Source: Roseburia sp. CAG:10041_57
GTDB taxonomy: Bacteria > Bacillota > Clostridia > Lachnospirales > Lachnospiraceae
Assembly (NCBI GenBank): GCA_001916965.1
Contig: MNTL01000057.1
Span: 1 to 56,381, forward strand
Reading direction: 5' to 3'
DNA length: 56,381 nucleotides
The notes beneath the pieces are model-generated. The model did not search any database, was not told the DNA's origin, and saw nothing but the letters and a program-made list of their open reading frames with translations. The translations under genes were made by a program, and so were the position numbers. Below are positions 43,141-52,621 of this stretch, one piece after another (the first letter of the stretch is position 1; the number at the start of each line of letters is the position of its first letter).

Positions 43141-44316
43141 TTACTTATTCTGTTCTGCTCGCAGTTTCTCTACAAAGTGCTGCAGCCTGCCTATTGCAAG
43201 TTTGAGGTTATCCAGTGAGTACGCATAGGAGATTCTGATAAATCCTTCTCCACAATCACCAAATGCAGTACCGGGAACAACCGCTACCTTCTCTTCCATC
43301 AGGAATCTGGTTGCAAATTCATCACTGGTCATGCCAAATTCCTTAATACATGGAAACATATAGAAAGCTCCGAACGGTTCAAAGCATTCCAGTCCCATTT
43401 CTTTGAATGCATGTACCAGGTAACGTCTTCTCTGATTATATGCTTCTCTCATGTTCTGCACATCTTCATCACCATTTTTAAGAGCTTCCACAGCTGCATA
43501 CTGTGATGTTGTCGGTGCACACATAATGCAGAACTGATGAATCTTGGTCATCTGCTCGATAATCTCCTTAGGTCCACATGCATAACCCAGTCTCCAACCG
43601 GTCATCGCATAGGACTTGGAGAAACCGTTGATCAGTATTGTTCTCTCCTGCATACCTTCAATATTGGCAATAGACACATGCTGATCTGTATAGCACAGTT
43701 CTGAATAGATTTCATCAGAAATGACAAATATGTCATGTTTCTTGATTACTTCTGCTATTTCTTCAAGATCCTTACGTTCCATAATGGCACCTGTAGGATT
43801 ATTGGGAAAAGGCAGCACCAGAAGCTTTGTCTTCTCTGTAATGGCTTCTTCCAGCTCCTGTGCGGTCAGCCTGAACTGGTTCTCATGCTTCAGATTAATG
43901 ATGACAGGCTTTGCACCGGTCAACAGTGCGCATGGCTCATAAGATACATAACTTGGCTGTGGAATCAGCACTTCATCACCAGGATTTACCATGGCACGCA
44001 TGGCAATATCAATCGCCTCAGAACCACCTACTGTAACAAGTACTTCATTCTCATAATGATAGGAAAGATCATAACGTCTCTTTAAATAATTACAGATTTC
44101 TATTTTTAATTCTTTCAGTCCGGCGTTAGATGTATAGAAGGTTCTGCCCTTTTCCAAAGAATAGATACCCTCATCACGGATATGCCAGGGTGTCTCAAAA
44201 TCAGGTTCACCAACACCCAGGGAAATAGCATCTTTCATCTCACTGACAATATCAAAAAATTTACGAATACCCGAAGGCTTTATCTGTACGATCGTGTCTG
44301 ATAAAGGATTTCTCAT
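43141..44316 (-). CDS. PLP-dependent class I/II aminotransferase
   Basis: 391 aa fold-type I enzyme. It shows LGVGEPDFETPWHIR, PFPNNPTGAIM, SDEIYSEL and the PLP lysine in NGFSKSYAMTGWRLGY. It belongs to the aspartate/aromatic aminotransferase branch; the substrate is undetermined. Its ATG overlaps the stop of the Lrp-type gene by 4 bp, so the regulator and enzyme are translated together, which suggests an amino-acid-responsive pair. Confidence 0.88.
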   Translation of the reverse strand: MRNPLSDTIVQIKPSGIRKFFDIVSEMKDAISLGVGEPDFETPWHIRDEGIYSLEKGRTFYTSNAGLKELKIEICNYLKRRYDLSYHYENEVLVTVGGSEAIDIAMRAMVNPGDEVLIPQPSYVSYEPCALLTGAKPVIINLKHENQFRLTAQELEEAITEKTKLLVLPFPNNPTGAIMERKDLEEIAEVIKKHDIFVISDEIYSELCYTDQHVSIANIEGMQERTILINGFSKSYAMTGWRLGYACGPKEIIEQMTKIHQFCIMCAPTTSQYAAVEALKNGDEDVQNMREAYNQRRRYLVHAFKEMGLECFEPFGAFYMFPCIKEFGMTSDEFATRFLMEEKVAVVPGTAFGDCGEGFIRISYAYSLDNLKLAIGRLQHFVEKLRAEQNK

Positions 44317-44807
44317 GGTGTCACCTGTATCCTTTCATCAGTATCTTTCTTGCCAAGGATTGTTCCGTGGTCTTTGTACTTCTTGAGAATAAAATGTGTT
44401 GCAGTACTCAGTACAGAATCCAGGGTAGAAAGCTTATCAGATACAAAGTTGGATACTTCTTTCAGAGTCTTTCCTTCCAGGCTGACCAGCAGATCATATC
44501 CACCGGAAATCAGATATACAGCATGCACTTCCGGATATTTGTAGATTCTCTCTGCAATGCTGTCAAAGCCATGGCCTCTCTGTGGTGTCACACGTACCTC
44601 GATCAGCGCATTGACCTTCTCAACGTTTGTCTTTTCCCAGTCAATTAATGTATGGTAGCCGCAGATAATACCTTCCTTCTCCATCTGCTCCATCTCATTG
44701 ACAATATCCACTTCTTCCACACCAAGGATAATAGCCAGCTCTTTTAAATCTATTCTGCTGTTCTTCTCTATAATCGTTAATATCTGTTCTCTCATATATT
44801 CACTCAT
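44313..44807 (-). CDS. Lrp/AsnC-family transcriptional regulator
   Basis: 164 aa. The N-terminal winged helix is KNSRIDLKELAIILGVEEVD; the C-terminal RAM effector domain shows ALIEVRVTPQRGHGFDSIAE and VYLISGGYDLLVSLEGK. It binds an amino acid and probably controls the overlapping aminotransferase gene. It starts 9 bp after the upstream AIR-synthase-like gene. Confidence 0.88.
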   Translation of the reverse strand: MSEYMREQILTIIEKNSRIDLKELAIILGVEEVDIVNEMEQMEKEGIICGYHTLIDWEKTNVEKVNALIEVRVTPQRGHGFDSIAERIYKYPEVHAVYLISGGYDLLVSLEGKTLKEVSNFVSDKLSTLDSVLSTATHFILKKYKDHGTILGKKDTDERIQVTP

Positions 44808-44816
44808 ACCTTTCCA

Positions 44817-45845
44817 CTATGATATTGCCAGAACCCTGTAAAGCGAATCGTGCCTTGCAGGCTCCAGAAATCTTTTCTCCTCGTCATTTACCAGTATGCG
44901 GTCATTATTATCTGTCGTACGTCCAATCACTGCCGCAGATATGCCCTGTTCGGCAAGCTGTGATACCAGTCTCGTACCGCCTTGTGTTATCATGAGCATA
45001 CTTCCACCGGAAAGCAGTTCATAAGGATTTACGTCATAAAACTCGCACACTTCTATCGTTTCCTGTTTTACAGGAATTTGCTTTAAGTCTATGACCAGTC
45101 CAACGCCGTTTGCCTTGGCAAGCTGCCAGAGTCCGCCAAATACTCCACCTTCTCTGACTGCCTGCATTGCACTGACGCCGGACTGCACGGCGGTAGCTGC
45201 CTCCGGAACTGACGATAGAAATCTATCAAAATCCGCTGCCTGTTCTACCAGCCCCAAAGGATATCGTGCCGCCAGCTCCTGCATCCGCGCCGATGCGATT
45301 AGGGATGTTCCTTCCAGTCCCATCCATTTGGTCATAACCACATCTTTTCCTGCCTTTTCACCCTGTATACGGGCAATGGCATCCTGACCCGCTCGCGCGG
45401 TAAAAGTCGCAGTCGCATAATACGTCTGCATAGCCGGTACAATATTTACTTCTGCTGATATAATGGTTACTTTATTCGTAAGAGCAGCCTCAGACGCCCA
45501 TCGTATGCATTCTCTCAGATGCATCTCTGACTTGTTACGCTCCTCGTCTGTAAGGGAATGTGGAGCAGCAACATTAAGACTGGCACAGACTGATGACTGC
45601 TCCGGGAAAACTCCTGTGGCTGCCAGTTTATTCAGTCCAGCATAAAATGCCCTCATGGCAACCTTGACATCTGCTCCATCCGCAGACCCCTGCGCTGTTA
45701 CCAGATATCCATTCTCATCCGGCAAAATGGCGCAGTCTGCCCCCAGACCCGCGCCATTTATTGTAATCTTACGATATTCGGTTGTATGAATTACTTTTTC
45801 TACGGAACGTTGATAAATATGCTCCGGTAATTTGCCGAAATCCAT
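44817..45845 (-). CDS. AIR synthase/HypE-like ATP-binding protein, function unknown
   Basis: 342 aa. The PurM/HypE two-domain ATP-binding fold is suggested by GAGLGADCAILPDENGYLVT, ADGADVKVAMRAFYAGLNKL and, in the second half, GVSAMQAVREGGVFGGLWQLA and GGSMLMITQGG. HypE ends in PRIC with a carbamoylated cysteine; this protein ends in RVLAIS and lacks it. No hyp or hydrogenase genes are near. It is co-directional with the Lrp regulator and aminotransferase, so it might act in amino-acid or thiol chemistry. Confidence 0.7.
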   Translation of the reverse strand: MDFGKLPEHIYQRSVEKVIHTTEYRKITINGAGLGADCAILPDENGYLVTAQGSADGADVKVAMRAFYAGLNKLAATGVFPEQSSVCASLNVAAPHSLTDEERNKSEMHLRECIRWASEAALTNKVTIISAEVNIVPAMQTYYATATFTARAGQDAIARIQGEKAGKDVVMTKWMGLEGTSLIASARMQELAARYPLGLVEQAADFDRFLSSVPEAATAVQSGVSAMQAVREGGVFGGLWQLAKANGVGLVIDLKQIPVKQETIEVCEFYDVNPYELLSGGSMLMITQGGTRLVSQLAEQGISAAVIGRTTDNNDRILVNDEEKRFLEPARHDSLYRVLAIS

Positions 45846-45868
45846 ATGTTTTACTCCTGCCTTTTCTA

Positions 45869-47443
45869 TTAAGGTGTCGTTGTAGTACTCTGTTGTGCTG
45901 CCTGCTGTTCCTGCAGTGCCTTATAATATGCTTCCAGCGCAGCCTGTTGCTGTGCGGCTGCCTGCTGCTCCGGTGTCATGGCAGCCGCTGCTGCCGTTTC
46001 TGCTTTAATTGCTGCTGCTTCTGCCTTCACGGTGTCGATACTTCCACTGGCTATTGCAGCCTGTATCCTGCTTGCATATACTGCATTATCTGTCTTTACA
46101 CCTACTGTAGCAGTTCTTGGTGTCATCTTATAGCTGCTTGTGTTAATGACTTCACGGCTGACTTCCACACCATTCTCTTCTACAATCTTCCACAGCTGTG
46201 CCTTATATCCAATGTGTGCTGACTGTACACTGACAAATCCAATTCCCTGGGAAGAATCTGCAATAATCTTCTCTGAATCAGGCTCTGTAGTACTCAGTAC
46301 TTCACTCTCATATTTTACTTTATGACCTGGATCCCTGGTCTCTACACCATAGATTACGAAAGTAATCTGCTTGCCGCCTGTATATCCCTCTATATAGATC
46401 GGATAATCCAGATTGTTCACGAATTTAAAGTCTTTTCCTGATGATTCTGCAATTGCAGCATCCATAGACGGTTTCACATAACTGATGATCATGGAATGAT
46501 TGCTTCGCTGTGTCACTTCCAGTTCTGAAAGCAGAACTGCATTATATAATGTGGTAGATACCTGGCAGATACCACCGCCAAGGCTGTCTACGACCATACC
46601 ATTCAGATAGGAACCCGCAGGATAATAACCATTTGCTTCCGTAAAGGGTGATATTTTATCCAGAGTAGAGAACTCCTCTCCCGGATAAAGTGTTGTACCA
46701 TCGATCAGACGGCATCCATTCTCCACATTTTTACATCTGGCACTTCCACTTGTAGAATAGCTGGTAGTATATGTTCCCAGCACATCCTTTACCTTGGCAA
46801 GATCCTCCGCATTACCCTTAGGCTGCGTTGTATCAATCACAAGGTCTATAGAAGCATCCTGATAATCCCAGCCATTTGTCAGATATTCATAAATCTGATT
46901 CAGGGATTCTTCCACATTTACAGCCTCTCCTGTCTGTCCTTCTACAACTTGAAAAGAACCATTCTGTCTGGTCAGCTGTGCATTCTCTGCCTGTACATCA
47001 TATTCTGCACACTGTTCCTGCAGAATATTGCGGATCAGGTCTTTATCAAAACCCAGTTCCAGCTTATATACTTTATTTCCATGCTTCAGATCCTGAATTG
47101 CCTTATACCGCTGCACGATATTACCTGCTTTGCCAAGACCTGCCGCTTCTTCTATTGCAGCCGTGTTGACCCATGTCATTCCCAGATCACCGGCAGTAAC
47201 TGCAACATAATGATCCCCTACTGCACCAAAGGTTACTACCTTCTGCTTTAAGCCTGCCACGAAGTCATTCACCATCTGCATGGCTTCTTCCTGTGTCATG
47301 CCGGACAGGTTCATATCTTCCATATACACACCATCCGGAATTGTCATATCCTGACTTTTGGCATATGCAGAGCTGTCCCATGCAAGCATCACTGACAACA
47401 GCATCAGCAACAGCGCAGATACTTTTCCTATTACCTTTTTCAT
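45869..47443 (-). CDS. VanW-family exported cell-wall protein
   Basis: 524 aa. A signal/anchor segment (about residues 5-25) precedes two peptidoglycan-binding-like repeats (about 35-220) and the VanW domain (about 240-400) with GEEFSTLDKISPFTEANGYY and GGGICQVSTTLYNAVLLSEL. The tail after residue ~450 is Ala/Gln-rich low complexity. VanW proteins are found in some glycopeptide-resistance clusters but are widespread in Clostridia without resistance, so no resistance is implied. Start: GAGGAGC lies just before the ATG at 47443; the frame is open 15 codons further. Confidence 0.83.
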   Translation of the reverse strand: MKKVIGKVSALLLMLLSVMLAWDSSAYAKSQDMTIPDGVYMEDMNLSGMTQEEAMQMVNDFVAGLKQKVVTFGAVGDHYVAVTAGDLGMTWVNTAAIEEAAGLGKAGNIVQRYKAIQDLKHGNKVYKLELGFDKDLIRNILQEQCAEYDVQAENAQLTRQNGSFQVVEGQTGEAVNVEESLNQIYEYLTNGWDYQDASIDLVIDTTQPKGNAEDLAKVKDVLGTYTTSYSTSGSARCKNVENGCRLIDGTTLYPGEEFSTLDKISPFTEANGYYPAGSYLNGMVVDSLGGGICQVSTTLYNAVLLSELEVTQRSNHSMIISYVKPSMDAAIAESSGKDFKFVNNLDYPIYIEGYTGGKQITFVIYGVETRDPGHKVKYESEVLSTTEPDSEKIIADSSQGIGFVSVQSAHIGYKAQLWKIVEENGVEVSREVINTSSYKMTPRTATVGVKTDNAVYASRIQAAIASGSIDTVKAEAAAIKAETAAAAAMTPEQQAAAQQQAALEAYYKALQEQQAAQQSTTTTP

Positions 47444-47551
47444 AATGCTCCTCATCTCTCCCAATTGTACCCAACTAATGCTTGTCATTTACATAACATC
47501 CATTGTACAATTATATGAACGGTTATCACCATTCAGAACTATATGATCTGC

Positions 47552-47659
47552 CTATACTCCCAATACATATATGAGACTTGGTACGATCATTGCAAGAACC
47601 AAAATTATTACAATAATAGCAGAGATAATTCTCTGTGTTTTCTTATGATTCATATTCAT
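47552..47659 (-). CDS. Small single-pass membrane protein (35 aa)
   Basis: The peptide MNMNHKKTQRIISAIIVIIL continues through LVLAMIVPSLIYVLGV: a basic start and one hydrophobic helix. GGAG lies nine bases before the ATG at 47659; an ATG three codons upstream directly abuts GGAG and is less likely. Short proteins of this form occur in Firmicutes, but I cannot name a family. It is upstream of the VanW gene on the same strand, about 110 bp away. Confidence 0.55.
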   Translation of the reverse strand: MNMNHKKTQRIISAIIVIILVLAMIVPSLIYVLGV

Positions 47660-47706
47660 ATGTTTCATCTCCATTACTATACTACACTACTGAAAGGATA
47701 TTATAA

Positions 47707-48339
47707 ATGAATTTAAAGTTTTTGGCAAGTTTTCTCCTGCTATGTGCAGTGGTATTATATTCCACCAAACGCTCTGATAAAGTGCAGGAACAGGCTGAAA
47801 GGAATTTTTGGAACAAGGAGCGCCGTGCCAACAGTGTACGTAAGAAATCCCTGGACGCACTTAACTACATTACAATCCCTGATACGATTCTTAATATGAA
47901 GCCCCTGTCCATGACCGAGGAAATCAGAGACTATCTGAAAGACCTGAAAGATCTCTCTGCCTTGCCTATCGTAAATCTCACAGGCATCAGCAATACGGAT
48001 CTGAAACTGGCTTATGGTACTGCTAATATCACAGTACTGACAGAATACGACTCACATTACACCAATATGGTCACAATCTTACAGAAGCTGGCACAATGCC
48101 TGGTCGATCATAATGAGAAAGAACTTGCCACCGAAGTCCTGGAATTTGCAGTCTCTACCGGAACTGATGTCAGCAGGACCTATTATCTTCTGGCTTCTAT
48201 TTATCAGGAGAATGGACAAAAGACCCGGATTCGTGAGCTTATTACTGCCGCCTCTTCCCTTAATACCATGATGAAGGATTCTATTATACAGAAACTGGAA
48301 TCCATACTGGCTTCTACCTCTTCCCAAGAGCAGCTGTAA
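47707..48339 (+). CDS. Membrane-anchored hypothetical protein with helical repeat domain
   Basis: 210 aa. One N-terminal hydrophobic segment (about 3-20), then a basic/acidic linker and a helical domain (about 125-200) resembling TPR-like repeats (EVLEFAVSTGTDVSRTYYLL). Its 3' end overlaps the convergent exonuclease gene by 26 bp. No catalytic motif. Function unknown. Confidence 0.65.
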   Translation: MNLKFLASFLLLCAVVLYSTKRSDKVQEQAERNFWNKERRANSVRKKSLDALNYITIPDTILNMKPLSMTEEIRDYLKDLKDLSALPIVNLTGISNTDLKLAYGTANITVLTEYDSHYTNMVTILQKLAQCLVDHNEKELATEVLEFAVSTGTDVSRTYYLLASIYQENGQKTRIRELITAASSLNTMMKDSIIQKLESILASTSSQEQL

Positions 48340-49063
48340 TCTTGTCATATAATCTGCTGGCTTCATTTTTAGTCAGCAGATTCATATCCATCCATGTAGG
48401 AAACACTCCTTCAACAGGTGCTATCATATGCCCCTCTTTTAACTCGATTCCATATTTTTCACACATTCTGCCTAGCTGCTCCTTCTGTCTGGGAGTAATC
48501 GGTCCTTCTTTCTTTACACTGTATATCAGTTTACACGGCTGGAAAGTATCTGCTTCCTTCTCGTAGAAGCTCTCACATAATTTCCCATAAAGTTCGTGCG
48601 TAGCCAATGCATCACCAAGCGCTCTGTGCGCCGTAATCGGAATATGATAATACCCACACAGGTCACCCAGCCTTTTGCTTGGTACATCCGTCAGAAATCT
48701 TCTGGCTATTTTTAATGTATCTATTCCATCTTTTTCAAAAGACAGCTTCTGGTTTACGGCAGCTTTCTTTATGAAAGAATAGTCAAACAGTATCTTATGC
48801 CCCAAAAGGCAGTCCTCTCCGGCAAATCCAAGGAAATCTATTATGACATCTTCTATAACCGGCGCATTTTCAAGGTCTTCGTCTTTTATCCCTGTCAGTT
48901 CCTTCGTATGCTCCGTCAGTTCCCTGCCCGGATTTACAAAGGTTGTGTAAACCTGCTCTATTTTGCCCTGTCTGACTCTCGCTGCACCAATCTCAATGAT
49001 TCTGTCTGTCTTTGGACTAAGCCCTGTAGTCTCCAAGTCCAGCACTACATAATCCTGTAACAT
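48314..49063 (-). CDS. DnaQ/PolC-type 3'-5' exonuclease
   Basis: 249 aa. The DEDDh set is visible: VLDLETTGLSPKT (Asp, Glu), LLGHKILFDYSF (Asp) and ITAHRALGDALAT (His, Asp). The C-terminal ~75 residues carry a small extra domain (KEGPITPRQKEQLGRMCEKY). It shares the motif style of the exonuclease half of the fusion at 4318-5700. Its ATG overlaps the nth stop by one base (TAATG). Confidence 0.87.
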   Translation of the reverse strand: MLQDYVVLDLETTGLSPKTDRIIEIGAARVRQGKIEQVYTTFVNPGRELTEHTKELTGIKDEDLENAPVIEDVIIDFLGFAGEDCLLGHKILFDYSFIKKAAVNQKLSFEKDGIDTLKIARRFLTDVPSKRLGDLCGYYHIPITAHRALGDALATHELYGKLCESFYEKEADTFQPCKLIYSVKKEGPITPRQKEQLGRMCEKYGIELKEGHMIAPVEGVFPTWMDMNLLTKNEASRLYDKITAALGKR

Positions 49064-49713
49064 TACTTCTCCTTGCCCTGCCTTTTATCTGTGCTCCTGC
49101 AATAGCTTTGCAGGAAACATTCTTCACATTTAGGGGTAGGCGCCTTGCAGATCTCTCTTCCAAAAGAAATAATCTGGATATTATAACGTATCCAGTGATC
49201 CTTCGGGAGTACCTTCATTAACTCATACTCTATCTTCTCAGGCTCTTCTTCCTTGGCAAAACCCAATCGTCTGCTGATACGTTTCACATGCGTATCCACT
49301 ACAATACTGGGTTCATGAAATATATTTCCCCGAATGACATTAGCGGTCTTACGTCCCACTCCTGCAAGGCTTGTCAGGTCCTCGATACTGGAAGGGATCT
49401 CATCATGATACTCTGTGTGGAGTCTCTGGCAACAAGCAATGATGTTCTTCGCCTTGCTGTGATAAAAGCCAATGGAACGGATATCGTCTTCCAGCTCTGT
49501 AATATCTGTTTTTGCAAAAGCCTCAATACCTGGATATTTCACAAATAAATCCTTCGTCACAATATTGACTCTGGCATCCGTACACTGTGCACTCAGAATC
49601 GTTGCTATCAGCAGCTGCCAGGGCTCTTTATAATGTAAATGACATGCCACATCTATTCCATATCTCTCATCCAAAGCATCCAGAATTGCCTGTGTTCTCT
49701 TATTCATATCCAT
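49063..49713 (-). CDS. nth: Endonuclease III
   Basis: 216 aa DNA glycosylase/AP lyase of base-excision repair for oxidised pyrimidines. The helix-hairpin-helix LAGVGRKTANVIRG holds the catalytic Lys, VDTHVKRISRRLG the catalytic Asp, and the 4Fe-4S cysteines end the protein (CKAPTPKCEECFLQSYC). It overlaps the 3' end of the upstream radical-SAM gene by 14 bp. Confidence 0.94.
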   Translation of the reverse strand: MDMNKRTQAILDALDERYGIDVACHLHYKEPWQLLIATILSAQCTDARVNIVTKDLFVKYPGIEAFAKTDITELEDDIRSIGFYHSKAKNIIACCQRLHTEYHDEIPSSIEDLTSLAGVGRKTANVIRGNIFHEPSIVVDTHVKRISRRLGFAKEEEPEKIEYELMKVLPKDHWIRYNIQIISFGREICKAPTPKCEECFLQSYCRSTDKRQGKEK

Positions 49714-51466
49714 TTTCCTCCTTTATTACCATGTAATATGCTGCGTCATAGGTCAGAGGATCTCTCTTCTGATAATCAAAAAGTATCGCTGTTTTTTGTG
49801 ACAGCTGTGTCATTTTCATATTCTGTTGCCATACAGGATAAGTAAAGTATTCTATATGAGTCATTTTCATCAACTGCTGCGGCTGATATCCTTCATAACC
49901 TGTCAGATACTGGGGCTTCTGCGCCTCCTGCCTGTAAAAGGTCCTGACCTGTTCCTTTTCTTCCTCACCCTGCTGCCAGCAAGGAGCAAACACAGGACGA
50001 CTCTTCAGATTCTCCCTCAGATACATATCAAAAGTCAGAAGCTGCGCATATAACTCGCTTCTTGCCGGTGCTTTCTGCCGTGCAAATTCCAGCAATACCT
50101 GATAACGGTACGCCCTCGCCGGGGTATTGATATAATATCCCTTCTCTTCATAGTATTGCGACAATGCTTCATACATGGCAAAGGGTGAAGAAAACTCTTT
50201 CTCCAATACAGGAAGTGTATGCGTAAACTGACAGCTGTTATAGTACAGCTCCACCATTTCCTCGATTCCCTTGAGTCTGAGCACATCATCATAGGGAATC
50301 CATCTGGAATACAACACTTCATAAGGTGGGCGGCTGTTATATACAATACCGTATTCTTCTGCCTTTTCCTCAATAGGAGAACCTTTTAACACCTTCAAAA
50401 AGCCCAGCTGTAACTGCTGTGGTCTCATGGAATATACATCATTAAAAGAAGTGACAAAGCTGTCATAATCTTCATAAGGCAGTCCGGCAATCAGATCCAG
50501 ATGTTGATGAATGTTATGGAAGCTGTGTATCTTATCCACGACCTGACGTAAATGCTCCAGACTCATATAGCGGTTGATCGCATGCAGCGTCTGCTCATTT
50601 GTAGACTGTACACCTATTTCAAGCTGAATCAGTCCTGGACGCATCTGTTTTAAAACCTCCAGCTCCTCCTCTGTCATCAGATCTGCTGCTATTTCAAAAT
50701 GGAAATTAGTGACACCATTGTCATTTTCAAGCAGATATCTCCAAATTGCCAATGCATGCGCTGCATTACAGTTAAAGGTTCTGTCTATGAACTTAACCTG
50801 AGATACCTTATGATCCAGAAAATACTGTAATTCTTTCTTTACAGTCTCAATATCTCTCAGTCTCACACTCTTATCTATGGCAGACAGACAGTATGCACAC
50901 CGGAAAGGACACCCTCTCTGGGATTCATAATAGATAATCCTGTTCTGAAATTTGCCCAGATCCTCATACAGAAAAGGAAGCTTGCTCATATCAGTCAGCT
51001 CTCTTGGCTGTGTGCGTCCCTGTGGCAGCACCAGTCCGGGTATATCCTGCAATTGTCCCTTTGGTGCATGATAGAAACGTACAAGCTGTGTGAAAGTCTC
51101 TTCGCCCTCTCCTACCATGATTCCCGTCAGTTGCGTATACTGTGCAAGAATCTTCTCTGCATGAAAAGACACCTCTGGTCCACCAAGCCACAGCTTCGTA
51201 TCCGGCAACAGCTTAGGCAGTTCCGGTAATAATTCCTGTATCGTATTCCAATTCCATATATAACAGGAAAAGGCAGCTATATCCGGTCTATGCCGGTAAA
51301 TATCTGCCAAAATATTTTCTGTATTCTGATTGATTGTATATTCTGCAATCTCTATCCCTACCTCCGGCTGATTGCCCAGGGCTGCCTGTGCATAAGCCCT
51401 GAGACTATATACTGCCGGATTAGAGTGGATATATTTTGCATTTACTGCAATTAAAAGTACTCGCAT
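49700..51466 (-). CDS. B12-binding-domain radical SAM protein (DUF4080 type)
   Basis: 588 aa. An N-terminal cobalamin-binding-like domain (about 1-140) precedes the radical SAM core with CPFRCAYCLSA (CxxxCxxC), FIDRTFNCN and a long C-terminal DUF4080 region (about 380-560). Cobalamin radical-SAM enzymes often methylate or rearrange unactivated carbons; the substrate here is unknown. Its start directly follows the glycosyltransferase stop (TAG|ATG). Confidence 0.86.
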   Translation of the reverse strand: MRVLLIAVNAKYIHSNPAVYSLRAYAQAALGNQPEVGIEIAEYTINQNTENILADIYRHRPDIAAFSCYIWNWNTIQELLPELPKLLPDTKLWLGGPEVSFHAEKILAQYTQLTGIMVGEGEETFTQLVRFYHAPKGQLQDIPGLVLPQGRTQPRELTDMSKLPFLYEDLGKFQNRIIYYESQRGCPFRCAYCLSAIDKSVRLRDIETVKKELQYFLDHKVSQVKFIDRTFNCNAAHALAIWRYLLENDNGVTNFHFEIAADLMTEEELEVLKQMRPGLIQLEIGVQSTNEQTLHAINRYMSLEHLRQVVDKIHSFHNIHQHLDLIAGLPYEDYDSFVTSFNDVYSMRPQQLQLGFLKVLKGSPIEEKAEEYGIVYNSRPPYEVLYSRWIPYDDVLRLKGIEEMVELYYNSCQFTHTLPVLEKEFSSPFAMYEALSQYYEEKGYYINTPARAYRYQVLLEFARQKAPARSELYAQLLTFDMYLRENLKSRPVFAPCWQQGEEEKEQVRTFYRQEAQKPQYLTGYEGYQPQQLMKMTHIEYFTYPVWQQNMKMTQLSQKTAILFDYQKRDPLTYDAAYYMVIKEENGYE

Positions 51467-52408
51467 CTATTTCTCACACTTGTCCTCATAAACGTTCTGA
51501 AGCTTCACCAGATTCATTTCATAATCCTGCATGTTCTTCTGCTTCATAGTAGAAAGCATCAATCCGGCGAAGAATGCCTGAATGGCACTTAAATACACAA
51601 AACAGCATACGATCAGCGTAGGGAATCTAAGAACCAGTCCGCTGCTTGCGTAGTCACATAATACCGGTATCAGGAACAGTGTTGCAATCAATGCCAGCAA
51701 TACCGCAATCCATGAAAAGAATCCAAAAGGCTTGTAATTCTTATATAATTTGACAATCGTCATAAGAACCTTCATACCATCTGAATAGGTGTTCAATTTG
51801 GATACACTGCCCTCTGGTCTGTCACGATACTGGATGATGACATTCTCCACACGCATATTCTTGTCAATTGCATGGATGCTCATTTCTGTCTCTATCTCAA
51901 AGCCTTTTGATAATACCGGAAAAGACTTTACAAAGAGATAACTGAATGCACGATATCCTGTCATAATATCCCGGATATTACTCTTGAACATGCGATTGAT
52001 CGTTCCTCTTACCAGGGAATTACCAAAATTATGGAAAGGACGTTTATTCTCTTCAAAATAAGAAGAAGACAGTCTGTCCCCTACTACCATATCTGCATTG
52101 CGCTGTAATACTGCATCACACAGCTTTCTGGCTTCATCTGCTGGATATGTGTCATCGCCATCTGTCATCACATAACACTTGGCATCTATTTCACGAAACA
52201 TTCTTCGGATAACGTTGCCCTTACCCTGCTGATATTCATAACGGACAACCGCACCTGCTTTTCTGGCAATCTCATCCGTTCCATCTGTGGAATTATTATC
52301 ATATACATATATAACAGCTTCCGGTAATGCTGCCTTAAAATCCTTTACGACCTTCTCTATTGTTTTGCTCTCATTGTAGCAGGGAATCAATACTGCTATT
52401 TCGTCCAT
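51467..52408 (-). CDS. Glycosyltransferase family 2 (DPM1-like), membrane-anchored
   Basis: 313 aa. The GT-A domain shows AVLIPCYNESKTIEKVV, YDNNSTDGTDE and VMTDGDDTYPADEARKL with a DxD metal site. Two C-terminal hydrophobic helices (about 225-285) place it at the membrane. It likely transfers a sugar to a polyprenyl phosphate. It starts the minus-strand run with the B12-radical-SAM, nth and exonuclease genes. The acceptor is unknown. Confidence 0.88.
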   Translation of the reverse strand: MDEIAVLIPCYNESKTIEKVVKDFKAALPEAVIYVYDNNSTDGTDEIARKAGAVVRYEYQQGKGNVIRRMFREIDAKCYVMTDGDDTYPADEARKLCDAVLQRNADMVVGDRLSSSYFEENKRPFHNFGNSLVRGTINRMFKSNIRDIMTGYRAFSYLFVKSFPVLSKGFEIETEMSIHAIDKNMRVENVIIQYRDRPEGSVSKLNTYSDGMKVLMTIVKLYKNYKPFGFFSWIAVLLALIATLFLIPVLCDYASSGLVLRFPTLIVCCFVYLSAIQAFFAGLMLSTMKQKNMQDYEMNLVKLQNVYEDKCEK

Positions 52409-52457
52409 ACTTTTCTCTCCCTTATTCTTGCGCTTATGTGCACTGTATCAGATAAGG

Positions 52458-52619
52458 TTAAGTATACCATTGATAGGAATGTGTGTCAAAATAAGAGATT
52501 ACATTTTTCTCTGTATCATCAATGAAAAAGCATTCCTGTGGCTTCAGGTTGAACATAGAAAACATATCTTCAAATGCCCGCCTGTCTGGTTTGATCAGAC
52601 CTCGCTCACAGGACACCCA
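52458..52619 (-). pseudogene. Truncated HAD-superfamily hydrolase (C-terminal remnant)
   Basis: Reading the minus strand gives about 54 codons that end in a stop at 52458 and contain SCERGLIKPDRRAFEDMF, LKPQECFFIDDTEKNV and ending in WYT. These are motifs III and IV of HAD-IA phosphatases (GLIKPD and FIDDTEKNV). The N-terminal half with DxDxT is absent, and no start codon or ribosome site is present. It begins right where the WYL regulator gene ends, so it looks like the 3' scar of a gene replaced at that point. Confidence 0.72.
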
Positions 52620-52621
52620 TA

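Noticed and set aside
45869..47443. Vancomycin resistance locus because of the VanW domain
   Set aside because: No vanA/B ligase, vanH, vanX or vanRS; VanW proteins are common in Clostridia without resistance.
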